Counted from the first letter of the stretch, positions 10,126 through 16,181 are shown. The stretch: 16,181 nt of DNA from DALYJJ01 sp031969915 (GCA_031969915.1 DALYJJ010000131.1:1-16181), one strand, 5' to 3'. Translations and numbers: made by a program. Notes: generated by a model not told the origin, from the sequence alone.

Positions 10126-10154
10126 CTGTTTTGCGTTCGATCCTGCAGCTCACC
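10121..10154 (-). promoter_or_regulatory. Candidate antiterminator helix, mutually exclusive with the ilvB terminator
   Basis: GGUG-A-GCUG (10154-10146) can pair with CAGC-CGCC (10128-10121): eight pairs, including one U-G wobble, with a single bulged A and a 17-nt loop. The 3' arm takes five bases (10125-10121) of the terminator 5' arm, so the two helices exclude each other. The 5' arm contains the leader stop codon (10152-10150). A ribosome finishing the leader would cover it and let the terminator form. A ribosome stalled upstream would leave it free. Found by eye; no folding energy was computed. Confidence 0.6.
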
Positions 10155-10260
10155 TGACGGGGACGGGTACGTCGACCCCGATGAGGATAATTACTGGTAC
10201 TACGAGCGCAGGAAGGAGAGAGGTGGTGGCGCGGCCGTTTGGTTGAGCGACGTGAGCCAT
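10150..10260 (-). CDS. ilv operon leader peptide (ilvL/ivbL-type), rich in Val, Leu and Ile codons
   Basis: A 36-codon ORF, ATG 10260 to TGA 10150, immediately upstream of the ilvB terminator. It begins MAHVAQPNGRATTSLLPA. From residue 15 to 35, 14 of 21 residues are branched-chain: L15, L16, L19, V20, V21, V23, I24, I25, L26, I27, V29, V31, V33 and V35. This is the signature of a ribosome-stalling leader peptide such as those of E. coli ilvGMEDA and ilvBN or Corynebacterium ilvBNC. A GAGG Shine-Dalgarno (10267-10264) stands 3 nt before the ATG, with a second GGAG at 10276-10273. When charged Val, Leu or Ile tRNA is short, the ribosome should stall in the run, upstream of the antiterminator. 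The peptide itself is not expected to have another function. Confidence 0.87.
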   Translation of the reverse strand: MAHVAQPNGRATTSLLPALVVPVIILIGVDVPVPVR

Positions 10261-10283
10261 GTACCTCGATATCTCCAACACGA

Positions 10284-10312
10284 AGATTACCTTAGTAGTC
10301 GGGTAAATGCAA
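10284..10312 (-). promoter_or_regulatory. Candidate promoter of the ilv leader and ilvBHC-cimA operon
   Basis: On the - strand TTGCAT (10312-10307) and TAATCT (10289-10284) are separated by 17 bp. The most conserved positions match the sigma-70 consensus (TTG of the -35; T, A and final T of the -10), but each hexamer matches at only three of six positions. Initiation about 7 nt downstream would give a short 5' UTR of roughly 17 nt before the leader ATG, leaving room for the Shine-Dalgarno. The remaining 10313-10431 stretch is AT-richer and shows no clear second promoter. Confidence 0.45.
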
Positions 10313-10431
10313 GAGGTCTTTCGCATAAAAATAGCTAATGAGAGCATTGACCACACTGTCATCGTCACCGGCGATCGTGTGCCGATGAGCCCTTTAGCGC
10401 GGCAACGTCGCGAGGTTGGAAGGGGTGAACG

Positions 10432-10674
10432 ATGCTTAGCTTTTTCAGTGGTTGTTCCCACCGGAACACCACGTTCCCACAGAAACGGCGGGAGCGTCCC
10501 GCCGTTGAGTCCCCTGCCGTGCCCGTGGGCGGCGTGTACATCGTCTGCCTGGAGTGCGGCAAAGAGATGCCGTACGACTGGGATCTGATGCGAGTAGCGA
10601 AACCCGTCGCCGCCCCGGCGCCCGCGCGGCGCAGCCGTTGGACCGAAGCGTTCTCCCGCCTGCACCTGCTCTAG
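10432..10674 (+). CDS. Small Cys-rich protein, probable zinc ribbon, function unknown
   Basis: An 80-residue protein. A GGAAGGGG Shine-Dalgarno (10418-10425) sits 6 nt before ATG 10432, which supports real expression. The core VYIVCLECGKEMPYDWDLMR holds C39 and C42 as a C-x2-C knuckle. An N-terminal CSH pair (C8, H10) in CSHRNTTFP could complete a zinc site. The pattern resembles short uncharacterised acidobacterial proteins as I remember them, but I cannot name the family. The middle (17-34) and the C-terminus (55-72) are Pro/Arg/Ala-rich and probably disordered. It diverges from the ilv leader and lies 55 bp before the Gfo/Idh/MocA gene. Function is not assigned. Confidence 0.7.
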   Translation: MLSFFSGCSHRNTTFPQKRRERPAVESPAVPVGGVYIVCLECGKEMPYDWDLMRVAKPVAAPAPARRSRWTEAFSRLHLL

Positions 10675-10687
10675 CTTCCGTCGCGCC

Positions 10688-10723
10688 CGTGCGCGGCAGC
10701 AGGCCCGCACGCGGCAGTATATT
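10688..10723 (+). promoter_or_regulatory. Repeat cluster and -10-like box just before the Gfo/Idh/MocA gene
   Basis: CGTGCG (10688-10693) and CGCACG (10706-10711) form a 6-bp inverted repeat with a 12-nt loop. CGCGGCAG occurs twice, at 10692-10699 and 10710-10717, 18 bp apart. TATATT (10718-10723) follows, a good -10 sequence whose expected start site would be at about the GTG start codon (10730). No matching -35 is evident. The repeats may bind a regulator, or be chance in GC-rich DNA. Confidence 0.35.
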
Positions 10724-10729
10724 GGATTC

Positions 10730-11920
10730 GTGAACCGCAGAGACTTTCTCGCCGCCGGCGCGGCCGTCGCGCCGCTCTTCGTGCCCCGGTCCGCGTTCGG
10801 CGCCAACGACCGTCCGGCCTTCGGCACCATCGCCACCGGCAGCCGGGGGCGTTACCTGAACAGCGCCTTCCAGAAGCTGGGCGCGCAATGCGTGGCCCTG
10901 TGCGACGTCTACCAGCCGTACCTTGAGGAAGCGAAGAAGACCTCGCCCGCGGGTGTCAAGGCGGTGGTGGACTACCGGGACCTGCTCGCCACGAAGGGCC
11001 TCGACTTCGTAGTCGTCGCCTCGCCCGACCACCATCATCGGCCGATGCTGCTCGACGCCTTGAAAGCCGGCCTGGACGTGTACACCGAGAAGCCGCTCTC
11101 GCTCAACCTGGAAGAGAGCCGCATCATGGTGGAGGCGGCGAAGAAGTCAAAGCAGATCGTGCAGGTGGGCATGCAGCGCCGCAGCACGCCGTTCATTCGC
11201 GAGGCCCGGCAGTTCATCGCCGACGGAGGCCTGGGCAAGATCAGCATGGTGGAGGCCTTCTGGAACTGGCATTTCACGATGCCTCTGTCGAACGACCCAC
11301 TGCCGGGCGAACTCGATTGGCCCCGCTTCCTCGGGCCCGCTCCCAAGCGCCCGCTCGAGCCGCGCCGGTTTCGCTGGTGGCGCGGGTTCTGGGACTATTC
11401 GGGCGGCAACACCACCGATCAGGGCACTCACCTGATGGATGTCGTCCAGTGGATGACCAACAGCGGACCGCCGCTCACCGCCACCTGCATCGGCCGCGTG
11501 GTGGAGGCCGAGGGCGCCGAGGCGCCCAACGTGTTCACGGCGGCCTTCGAGTACCCCGAGTTCATCGCCACCTGGACGCTCAACTACCGGTCCACCTACC
11601 GCAACGACTGGTGGATTGTCTTTCGCGGGGAGAAAGCCACTCTCACGCTCAACCGCAAGGGCTCCCAGTTGTACCCGGACCCCGGCCCGAGCCCGGCGCC
11701 CTGGTCCGTGGAGGAAAACGAGAAGCCCGCGCAGGAGAAGAGAGACCCGTTCATCGCCGAGCCTCACATGCAGAACTTCCTGGATTGCATCAAGACGCGG
11801 CAGCAGCCCAACTGCCCGCCGGAGGTGGCCGCCGCCTCCGTGGCCGGCCCGCATCTGGCGAACATCGCCTACCGCGAATCGCGCAAGGTGAAGCTGGGCC
11901 CCGACGGCCGGGCCGCGTAA
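10730..11920 (+). CDS. Gfo/Idh/MocA-family oxidoreductase with Tat-like signal
   Basis: A 396-residue NAD(P)-dependent oxidoreductase of the glucose-fructose oxidoreductase / inositol dehydrogenase family, which usually acts on sugars, polyols or derivatives. Start is GTG 10730. MNRRDFLAAGAAVAP is a twin-arginine-type signal, so the protein is probably exported folded. The Rossmann region begins FGTIATGSRGR (31-41), the conserved EKP cofactor/active-site motif is 120-122, and TDQGTHLMDVVQW carries the catalytic-type histidine of the C-terminal domain. The second half (WPRFLGPAPKRPLEPRRFR, then FRWWRGFWDYSGG) resembles the form common in planctomycete and acidobacterial genomes. It converges on the histidine kinase gene with 16 bp between stops and no terminator. 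The substrate cannot be deduced. Confidence 0.9.
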   Translation: MNRRDFLAAGAAVAPLFVPRSAFGANDRPAFGTIATGSRGRYLNSAFQKLGAQCVALCDVYQPYLEEAKKTSPAGVKAVVDYRDLLATKGLDFVVVASPDHHHRPMLLDALKAGLDVYTEKPLSLNLEESRIMVEAAKKSKQIVQVGMQRRSTPFIREARQFIADGGLGKISMVEAFWNWHFTMPLSNDPLPGELDWPRFLGPAPKRPLEPRRFRWWRGFWDYSGGNTTDQGTHLMDVVQWMTNSGPPLTATCIGRVVEAEGAEAPNVFTAAFEYPEFIATWTLNYRSTYRNDWWIVFRGEKATLTLNRKGSQLYPDPGPSPAPWSVEENEKPAQEKRDPFIAEPHMQNFLDCIKTRQQPNCPPEVAAASVAGPHLANIAYRESRKVKLGPDGRAA

Positions 11921-11936
11921 GACGCGGGCGGGCGCG

Positions 11937-13331
11937 CTACAGCGGGCTGCGCGTAATCGGAAGGCGCACCTGAAAGCGTGTGTCTCCCGGTGTGGACTGA
12001 AACGTTACCTGGCCGCCGTGTGCGGCGGCGATGCGGCGCACCGTGTCCAGGCCGAGTCCCGTGCCTTCGCCCACGCCTTTGGTGGTGAAGAACGGCTCGA
12101 AGATTCTCGGTTGCACGGCCTCGGGAATGCCGGGGCCGTTGTCGCGGATCTCGACGACAATCGCGTCCGGGGCGCGGCAGGTGCGGAGCGTCAGTTCGCC
12201 CGCGCCGTTCATGGCCTGCACCGAGTTGTCGATCAGGTTGGTCCAGATCTGGTTCAGCGCGCTGCCGTGGGCAAAGATTCGTGGAATGCCGCGATCGAAC
12301 TCCCGCTTGACGGTCACACCGCGGAGGCGGTAGCTGAGCATCGTCAAGGTGCTCTCGATGCCTTGGTGAACGTCGATCTCCTGCTCGGCGGATTGATCCA
12401 TGTAGGAGTACTCCTTCACGGATTTCACGAGCTCGGAGACGCGCGTCACGCTGTTCTCGATCTCCGCCGACAGCCGGCCGGCGGCCACGGTCGCGGTCAG
12501 GCGAAGGAAGACGCAGGGTAGGTCCTCGCGGCTGAATCGCAGCGCCACTTCGTCCAGATCGCTTTCCGTCCAGTCCATCTCCACCAGTGCCGGCGCCAGC
12601 GACCACGCCTGCTCGACGCCATGAAGCTCCAGCCAGGCGGTGACGGCTTCCTCGCGGTCGCTGCGTTCGAGCGGGCTCAGCGAGAGCGCCTGCCCACACG
12701 CCTCCAGGGTTTCGCGCTCCGCGCAAGCCAGAAAGGAGCGCTGCTCCGTGGTGAGAGGCCGCTCATCCAGGTTCACGTTCGCCTGGACCAGCGATTTCAG
12801 GGCCCCGCGGAGGTCGGCCACCGCGCGCTGGGCCGCCGCGGCGGGGTTGTTCAACTCGTGCGCCAGGCCGGCGGCCAGCTTGCCCAGGGCGAGCAGTTTC
12901 TCATGCTGCTGGTCGTTCTTGGTGGCCTCGCGCGCGCGGTCCACCATCACGTTCACCAGCCGCGGGCCCAGTTCCGGGATCTCCCGCAGCAAGTCGTCGA
13001 AAAGCACCTTGGGGAACTTCGCCAGCCAGGTCCGTTCGACGGCGCGCGCGGAGCGCGGGTAGCGCACCATGCGCGAGTGCGGCAAGGCGCCGGTGACGGC
13101 GCCGGCTTTCATCACGAAGACCGGCTGGTCGGAAGCGCCATTCTCTTTGCGCGCGCGGATCTCGCCCTCCAGCACCACCCACATTTCGTCGGCGGAATCG
13201 CCTTCGCGTACGTTTGCCTCGCCCGGCTCCAGCCACACCTGTTCGCACCGCTCGGCGAACCACTGCAGCCGGCCGGCGGGAAGATCGGCGAACACCGCCA
13301 CGCCTCGCAGGGCTTTCATGAGTGTTTCCAT
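11937..13331 (-). CDS. Histidine kinase with N-terminal cyclic-nucleotide-binding-like domain
   Basis: A 464-residue soluble sensor kinase. Residues about 8-125 form a CNB-type beta-roll (VAVFADLPAGRLQWFAERCE, then DEMWVVLEGEIRAR), but the phosphate cassette reads GALPHSRMVRYPRSARA without the usual ribose-binding glutamate. The H-box is KLAAGLAHELNNP with phosphoacceptor H158. The ATPase domain shows NQIWTNLIDNSVQAM (360-374), DNGPGIP (397-403), FEPFFTTK (411-418) and GEGTGLGL (421-428). About 200 residues separate H158 from the N-box, longer than usual, because of an insertion at roughly 185-285. There are no membrane segments. ATG 13331 lies 2 bp after the stop of the REC fusion gene, its probable partner. 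An upstream extension of the frame overlaps that gene and is rejected. Confidence 0.9.
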   Translation of the reverse strand: METLMKALRGVAVFADLPAGRLQWFAERCEQVWLEPGEANVREGDSADEMWVVLEGEIRARKENGASDQPVFVMKAGAVTGALPHSRMVRYPRSARAVERTWLAKFPKVLFDDLLREIPELGPRLVNVMVDRAREATKNDQQHEKLLALGKLAAGLAHELNNPAAAAQRAVADLRGALKSLVQANVNLDERPLTTEQRSFLACAERETLEACGQALSLSPLERSDREEAVTAWLELHGVEQAWSLAPALVEMDWTESDLDEVALRFSREDLPCVFLRLTATVAAGRLSAEIENSVTRVSELVKSVKEYSYMDQSAEQEIDVHQGIESTLTMLSYRLRGVTVKREFDRGIPRIFAHGSALNQIWTNLIDNSVQAMNGAGELTLRTCRAPDAIVVEIRDNGPGIPEAVQPRIFEPFFTTKGVGEGTGLGLDTVRRIAAAHGGQVTFQSTPGDTRFQVRLPITRSPL

Positions 13332-13333
13332 GG

Positions 13334-14998
13334 TTAGATCCCGGCCAGGTACTGATGAACGAATTGCACCGCCACAGATCCTTCGCCGACGCTCGAGGCA
13401 ACGCGTTTGACGGAGCCGTGCCGCACGTCGCCCACCGCGAAGACGCCGGGCATCGAAGTCTCCAGCAGCCACGGTTCGCGCTGCAGGGACCAGCCGCGCG
13501 GGCGCTTGCCGCCGCGGAGCAGGTCCTGGCCGGTGAGGATGAAGCCCTTGGCATCCCGTTCCACCGTTCCCTCCAGCCAACCGGTGCGCGGTTCCGCGCC
13601 GATGAAGATAAAGAGCGCGGTGGCCTCCAGGCGCCGGTTTTCACCGTCCGCTCCGCCGGCCACCGTGATCGCCTCCAGGCGCAGGTCTCCGTGCGTCTCC
13701 ACCACCTGCGTCCGCGTCTGGACATCGATGTTCGGCCGGCCCTGGATCTGTTGGATCAGGTAGTCGGACATCGTGGCGGCTAGCGAATCCCCGCGCACCA
13801 GCATGGTCACGCGGCGCGCATATTGGGAGAAGTGCATCGCGGCCTGGCCGGCTGAATTCGCGCCTCCCACGATGAACACCTCTTCGCCGGAACAGGCCAA
13901 CGCCTCGGTCGAGCCCGCGCCGTAGTAGACGCCGGCGCCCACCAGGCGGTCCATGCCTGGTACGTCGAGCCGCCGCCATTGGACGCCTGTGGCCAGCACC
14001 AAAGCATGGCAGGAAACCTCAGAACCGTCTTTCAACACCAGGATCCGATAGGGCCCGTCCGCGCGGAGGCACGCGGCCTCCTGCGGCGCCAGGATCTCCA
14101 CGCCGAATTTCTTGGCCTGCACCACGGCGTCGCGGGTCAGCTTCGCGCCGCTCACGCCGGCGGGGAAGCCCAAGTAGTTCTCGATCTTCGAACTCAAGCC
14201 GGCTTGCCCGCCCGGCGCCTCCCGCTCCACCATCAACGTCTTCAATCCTTCCGACGCCGCGTACACAGCCGCCGCCAGGCCGCCGGGCCCACCGCCCACG
14301 ATCGCGACATCGTAGAACTGCCGCGCGGGTTTCCTCTGCAAACCGATCCGCTCGGCGATGGCCTCGCCGGCCGCGGCTTCGATCAACTGCCCGTCGGGCA
14401 GCACCACCGCGGGCAGCCGTGGTTGGCGCCCGCCCAGCGCCTCCAGCAGTTGCACTGTCTCGGCGTCCTGCCGCTCCACGTCGAGCCACCGGAACGGCAC
14501 CTGGTTCTTCGAAAGGAATTCGCGCACTTCGTAGCAGGGCCGGGCCCACCGCGTACCCAGCACCCGCAGGCCTTCGAATGGCGCGCGATACTCACGGCCC
14601 CAATCCTCGATCAGATCGTCGAGCACCGGATAGAGCCGCTCTTCCGGAGGATCCCAGGGCTTCAAAAGGTAGTGGTGTAGCTTCACCTCGTTGATCGCGC
14701 GGATCGCCGCGTCGGTATCGGCGTAAGCGGTCAACAGCACGCGCCGCGCGTCCGGATAGATCCGTTGCGCGTGGGCGAGAAACTCAACGCCGGTCATCTC
14801 CGGCATCCGATGATCGGCCAGCAGCAGCGCCACCGGTTGATTGCGCATCTGCAACTGCCGCAGCGTCTCCAGAGCCGCGCTGCCCGATTCCGCACGGACA
14901 ATCCGATGCCCAGCGCCGTATTGCTTGCGAAGATCGCGCTCCACTGCGCGCAGTACCGCGGCGTCGTCGTCAACGGTCAGGAGAACTGGTTTGGTCAT
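13334..14998 (-). CDS. Fused response regulator receiver / glutaredoxin-like / thioredoxin-reductase-like flavoprotein
   Basis: A 554-residue three-part fusion. Residues 1-130 are a receiver domain with acidic pocket D10-D12, phosphoacceptor D62 (LLLADHRMPEM), T90 and K113. Residues about 143-222 look glutaredoxin-like (LRVLGTRWARPCYEVREFL, then RLPAVVLPDGQ) with a lone C155. Residues 228-554 are a thioredoxin-reductase-fold flavoprotein with FAD motif GGGPGG (235-240), NADPH motif GGANSAGQAA (378-387) and C-terminal FAD motif GVFAVGDVR (518-526). The CxxC expected before the NADPH motif is absent; only C369 lies nearby (STEALACSG), so disulfide reduction is doubtful. There is no DNA-binding domain. 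GGAG precedes ATG 14998, which overlaps the end of the Nudix gene by 29 bp. Such fusions are often annotated 'fused response regulator/thioredoxin-disulfide reductase'; their physiology is unclear to me. Confidence 0.9.
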   Translation of the reverse strand: MTKPVLLTVDDDAAVLRAVERDLRKQYGAGHRIVRAESGSAALETLRQLQMRNQPVALLLADHRMPEMTGVEFLAHAQRIYPDARRVLLTAYADTDAAIRAINEVKLHHYLLKPWDPPEERLYPVLDDLIEDWGREYRAPFEGLRVLGTRWARPCYEVREFLSKNQVPFRWLDVERQDAETVQLLEALGGRQPRLPAVVLPDGQLIEAAAGEAIAERIGLQRKPARQFYDVAIVGGGPGGLAAAVYAASEGLKTLMVEREAPGGQAGLSSKIENYLGFPAGVSGAKLTRDAVVQAKKFGVEILAPQEAACLRADGPYRILVLKDGSEVSCHALVLATGVQWRRLDVPGMDRLVGAGVYYGAGSTEALACSGEEVFIVGGANSAGQAAMHFSQYARRVTMLVRGDSLAATMSDYLIQQIQGRPNIDVQTRTQVVETHGDLRLEAITVAGGADGENRRLEATALFIFIGAEPRTGWLEGTVERDAKGFILTGQDLLRGGKRPRGWSLQREPWLLETSMPGVFAVGDVRHGSVKRVASSVGEGSVAVQFVHQYLAGI

Positions 14999-15407
14999 TC
15001 GTGCTCCAAGGAAGAATTCCGCGCCGGATGAGGTCGGGTAAGATTTCAAGGGCGATGCTGGGCGCCAGCCGCCGCCAGTCGTCCCCCTCTTCAAACCATA
15101 CCAATTCGTCGATCTCCGACATCGGGCGGGGCGTGCCGTGGAGCTCTCCCGTGTACAGGTCCACCCGGACCTCGACGCCGGCGGCTTCCCCGGCAGCCGG
15201 AGCAACATAACTGCCGAGGAATGTCGCGCCGCTCAGAGCCACCTCGCCCAGTTCCTCGCGCAACTCCCGCTCCAGGCACGCGAGCGGCGCCTCACCCGCT
15301 TCCGGCTTGCCTCCGGGCAGAATCAGGCGGGCGCCCTGACGCTTCCGGCAGAGCAGTATGCGCCCATCGCGCACCAGCAGCAGCCCGATCTTGTGAATCG
15401 CGGCCAT
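14970..15407 (-). CDS. Nudix hydrolase
   Basis: A 145-residue single-domain pyrophosphohydrolase that hydrolyses nucleoside diphosphates linked to another moiety, with Mg2+. The Nudix box is complete: G33-x5-E39-x7-R47E48-L-x-E51E52-x-G54 (GKPEAGEAPLACLERELREE then LG). The N-terminal strand IGLLLVRDGRILLCRKRQG is typical of the family. Candidate substrates are oxidised dNTPs, ADP-ribose or dinucleotides; sequence alone does not decide. It starts 3 bp after the U32 stop, and its last codons overlap the start of the next gene, so it belongs to the four-gene - strand operon. Its N-terminus has only a weak AGG ribosome-binding signal, consistent with coupling. Confidence 0.92.
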   Translation of the reverse strand: MAAIHKIGLLLVRDGRILLCRKRQGARLILPGGKPEAGEAPLACLERELREELGEVALSGATFLGSYVAPAAGEAAGVEVRVDLYTGELHGTPRPMSEIDELVWFEEGDDWRRLAPSIALEILPDLIRRGILPWSTNDQTSSPDR

Positions 15408-15410
15408 CGC

Positions 15411-16181
15411 CTATTGCAGAACGGGGAGTTGAAGGTAGCCGGGAGCGACGAACAGGCTGCCCTGCGTGACGCCTTGCGGGACGATGCGCTTCCACTCCGC
15501 GCCCAGTTGCTGAGCGCTGAGCTTGCCGGAGAGCGCCCGCTCGAAGGCCCGGGTCACGGCGGTCACCTGCTCGGGGGACTCGTGCACGAACTCCAGACGG
15601 AAATGGCGGATGCCCGACTTCAGCCAGAGCGGCAGGTGGCGGCTGGCTTCCTGTGCCTCCGCGCCGAAGACCGTGTTGCGGCAACCCACGTCGGCGAGCA
15701 CGGGATGCTCGCGGCCCTGCGCGTCCTTGAGGGCCACCCGATGGGTCTCGCACGGGCGCCCGCAGTCCTTGTAACTGGTTCCCGTCGAAAGGAAACGGCA
15801 GAAGACGCAGTGCTCGGTGTGGAACACAGGCAGGTGCTGGTAGGCGATGGCTTCGATCTTGGCGGCCCCCAGTTGCTGCGCCAGCGCGGCTACCTGTTCG
15901 GCGTTCAGGTCGTGAGTGGGAGTCAGGCGCTCCAGTCCCATCGCAAGCAGCATCGCGCCGGTCACCGCGTTGGCGGCGTTCAGGCTGAAGTCTCCGAACA
16001 GTGCTGGTCCGCCGCGCAGCATCTCCACCAGTCCCGCCGAGCGCACCACCACGGCGCACTCCAGCTTGCGCAGGAAGTTGACCACGCGCTCCTCGCCCGG
16101 CTTGATGATCCGCGGGGCGGCCACTCGCACGGCAACGCCCGCGGACTTGACACGCTCCACCGATGGTTTCAAACCGTAGAG
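15411..16181 (-). CDS. Peptidase U32-family protein, C-terminal part (5' end cut by window)
   Basis: 256 residues are visible and the frame is open to the window edge, so the N-terminus lies outside. The U32 signature region is clear: HTEHCVFCRFLSTG, then KDCGRPCETH, LKDAQGREHPVLADVGCRNTVF, and a later KSGIRHFRLEFV strand. U32 members include collagenase-like proteases and the UbiU/UbiV/RlhA group, several of which hold a 4Fe-4S cluster through conserved cysteines. The cysteines here (HC, FC, DC, PC, GC) could do so. The upstream sequence GDFSLNAANAVTGAMLLAMG fits the TIM-barrel half of the family. As the first visible gene of the operon it is followed 3 bp later by the Nudix gene. Whether it is a peptidase or an RNA/quinone hydroxylation factor is open. 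Confidence 0.85.
   Translation of the reverse strand, partial: LYGLKPSVERVKSAGVAVRVAAPRIIKPGEERVVNFLRKLECAVVVRSAGLVEMLRGGPALFGDFSLNAANAVTGAMLLAMGLERLTPTHDLNAEQVAALAQQLGAAKIEAIAYQHLPVFHTEHCVFCRFLSTGTSYKDCGRPCETHRVALKDAQGREHPVLADVGCRNTVFGAEAQEASRHLPLWLKSGIRHFRLEFVHESPEQVTAVTRAFERALSGKLSAQQLGAEWKRIVPQGVTQGSLFVAPGYLQLPVLQ

Noticed and set aside
10347..10376. TTGACC (10347-10352) as a -35 box for the small + strand gene
   Set aside because: No acceptable -10 hexamer occurs 16-18 bp downstream (the sequence there is GC-rich GGCGATC).
10047..10431. T-box or metabolite riboswitch upstream of ilvB
   Set aside because: I see no T-box sequence or specifier-loop arrangement. The translated V/L/I-rich leader explains the terminator better.
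10150..10836. 228-codon - strand open frame covering the leader peptide
   Set aside because: Most of it runs antisense through the small Cys-rich gene and the start of the oxidoreductase. Only the last 36 codons, from ATG 10260 with its own ribosome-binding site, are supported.
13332..13580. 83-codon N-terminal extension of the histidine kinase
   Set aside because: It is out-of-frame shadow of the REC-flavoprotein gene and Arg-rich. ATG 13331 begins just before the CNB-like domain.
14999..15208. 70-codon N-terminal extension of the REC fusion
   Set aside because: It overlaps the Nudix gene in another frame. ATG 14998 has a GGAG site and starts the receiver domain exactly.

Overview
The window reads as chromosomal DNA of a GC-rich acidobacterium, probably of the Solibacter/Bryobacter group. 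The main taxonomic clue is the C-terminal third of the protein at 3175-5028. It matches my memory of the 'Solibacter uncharacterized C-terminal domain' (TIGR03437), with landmarks such as AAGLGAV and GVYQVNIRVP. The Tat-exported Gfo/Idh/MocA oxidoreductase and the small Cys-rich protein also fit. There are no tRNA or rRNA genes, insertion sequences, CRISPR arrays or phage genes.

Layout. Positions 1-5028 are on the + strand: the 3' part of an MscS-type channel gene, a hemerythrin-domain protein, and two tandem exported PQQ-type sugar dehydrogenase paralogues separated by 10 bp. Positions 10046 down to 5041 are on the - strand: a compact branched-chain amino acid operon, ilvB-ilvH-ilvC-cimA. 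It makes the valine/isoleucine/leucine precursors, and citramalate synthase supplies 2-oxobutyrate for isoleucine. Positions 10432-11920 are on the + strand: a small Cys-rich protein and a Gfo/Idh/MocA oxidoreductase. Positions 16181 down to 11937 are on the - strand: a tight four-gene operon of a U32-family protein (truncated by the window edge), a Nudix hydrolase, a REC / glutaredoxin-like / thioredoxin-reductase-like fusion, and a histidine kinase with an N-terminal cyclic-nucleotide-binding-like domain.

The best find is in the 385 bp between ilvB and the small + strand gene. On the - strand it holds a candidate promoter, a ribosome-binding site and a 36-codon leader ORF in which 14 of residues 15-35 are Val, Leu or Ile. 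A strong intrinsic terminator follows, ending 39 nt before ilvB. A mutually exclusive antiterminator helix uses the leader stop codon region as its 5' arm. This is a complete peptide-leader attenuator for the ilvBHC-cimA operon, a multivalent analogue of the enterobacterial and corynebacterial ilv leaders.

The second interesting unit is the signalling operon. Its response regulator carries no DNA-binding domain. Its receiver is fused to a flavin oxidoreductase that lacks the CxxC of true thioredoxin reductases. Its likely partner kinase begins 2 bp downstream, has a degenerate cyclic-nucleotide pocket and has a long insertion in the dimerisation region.
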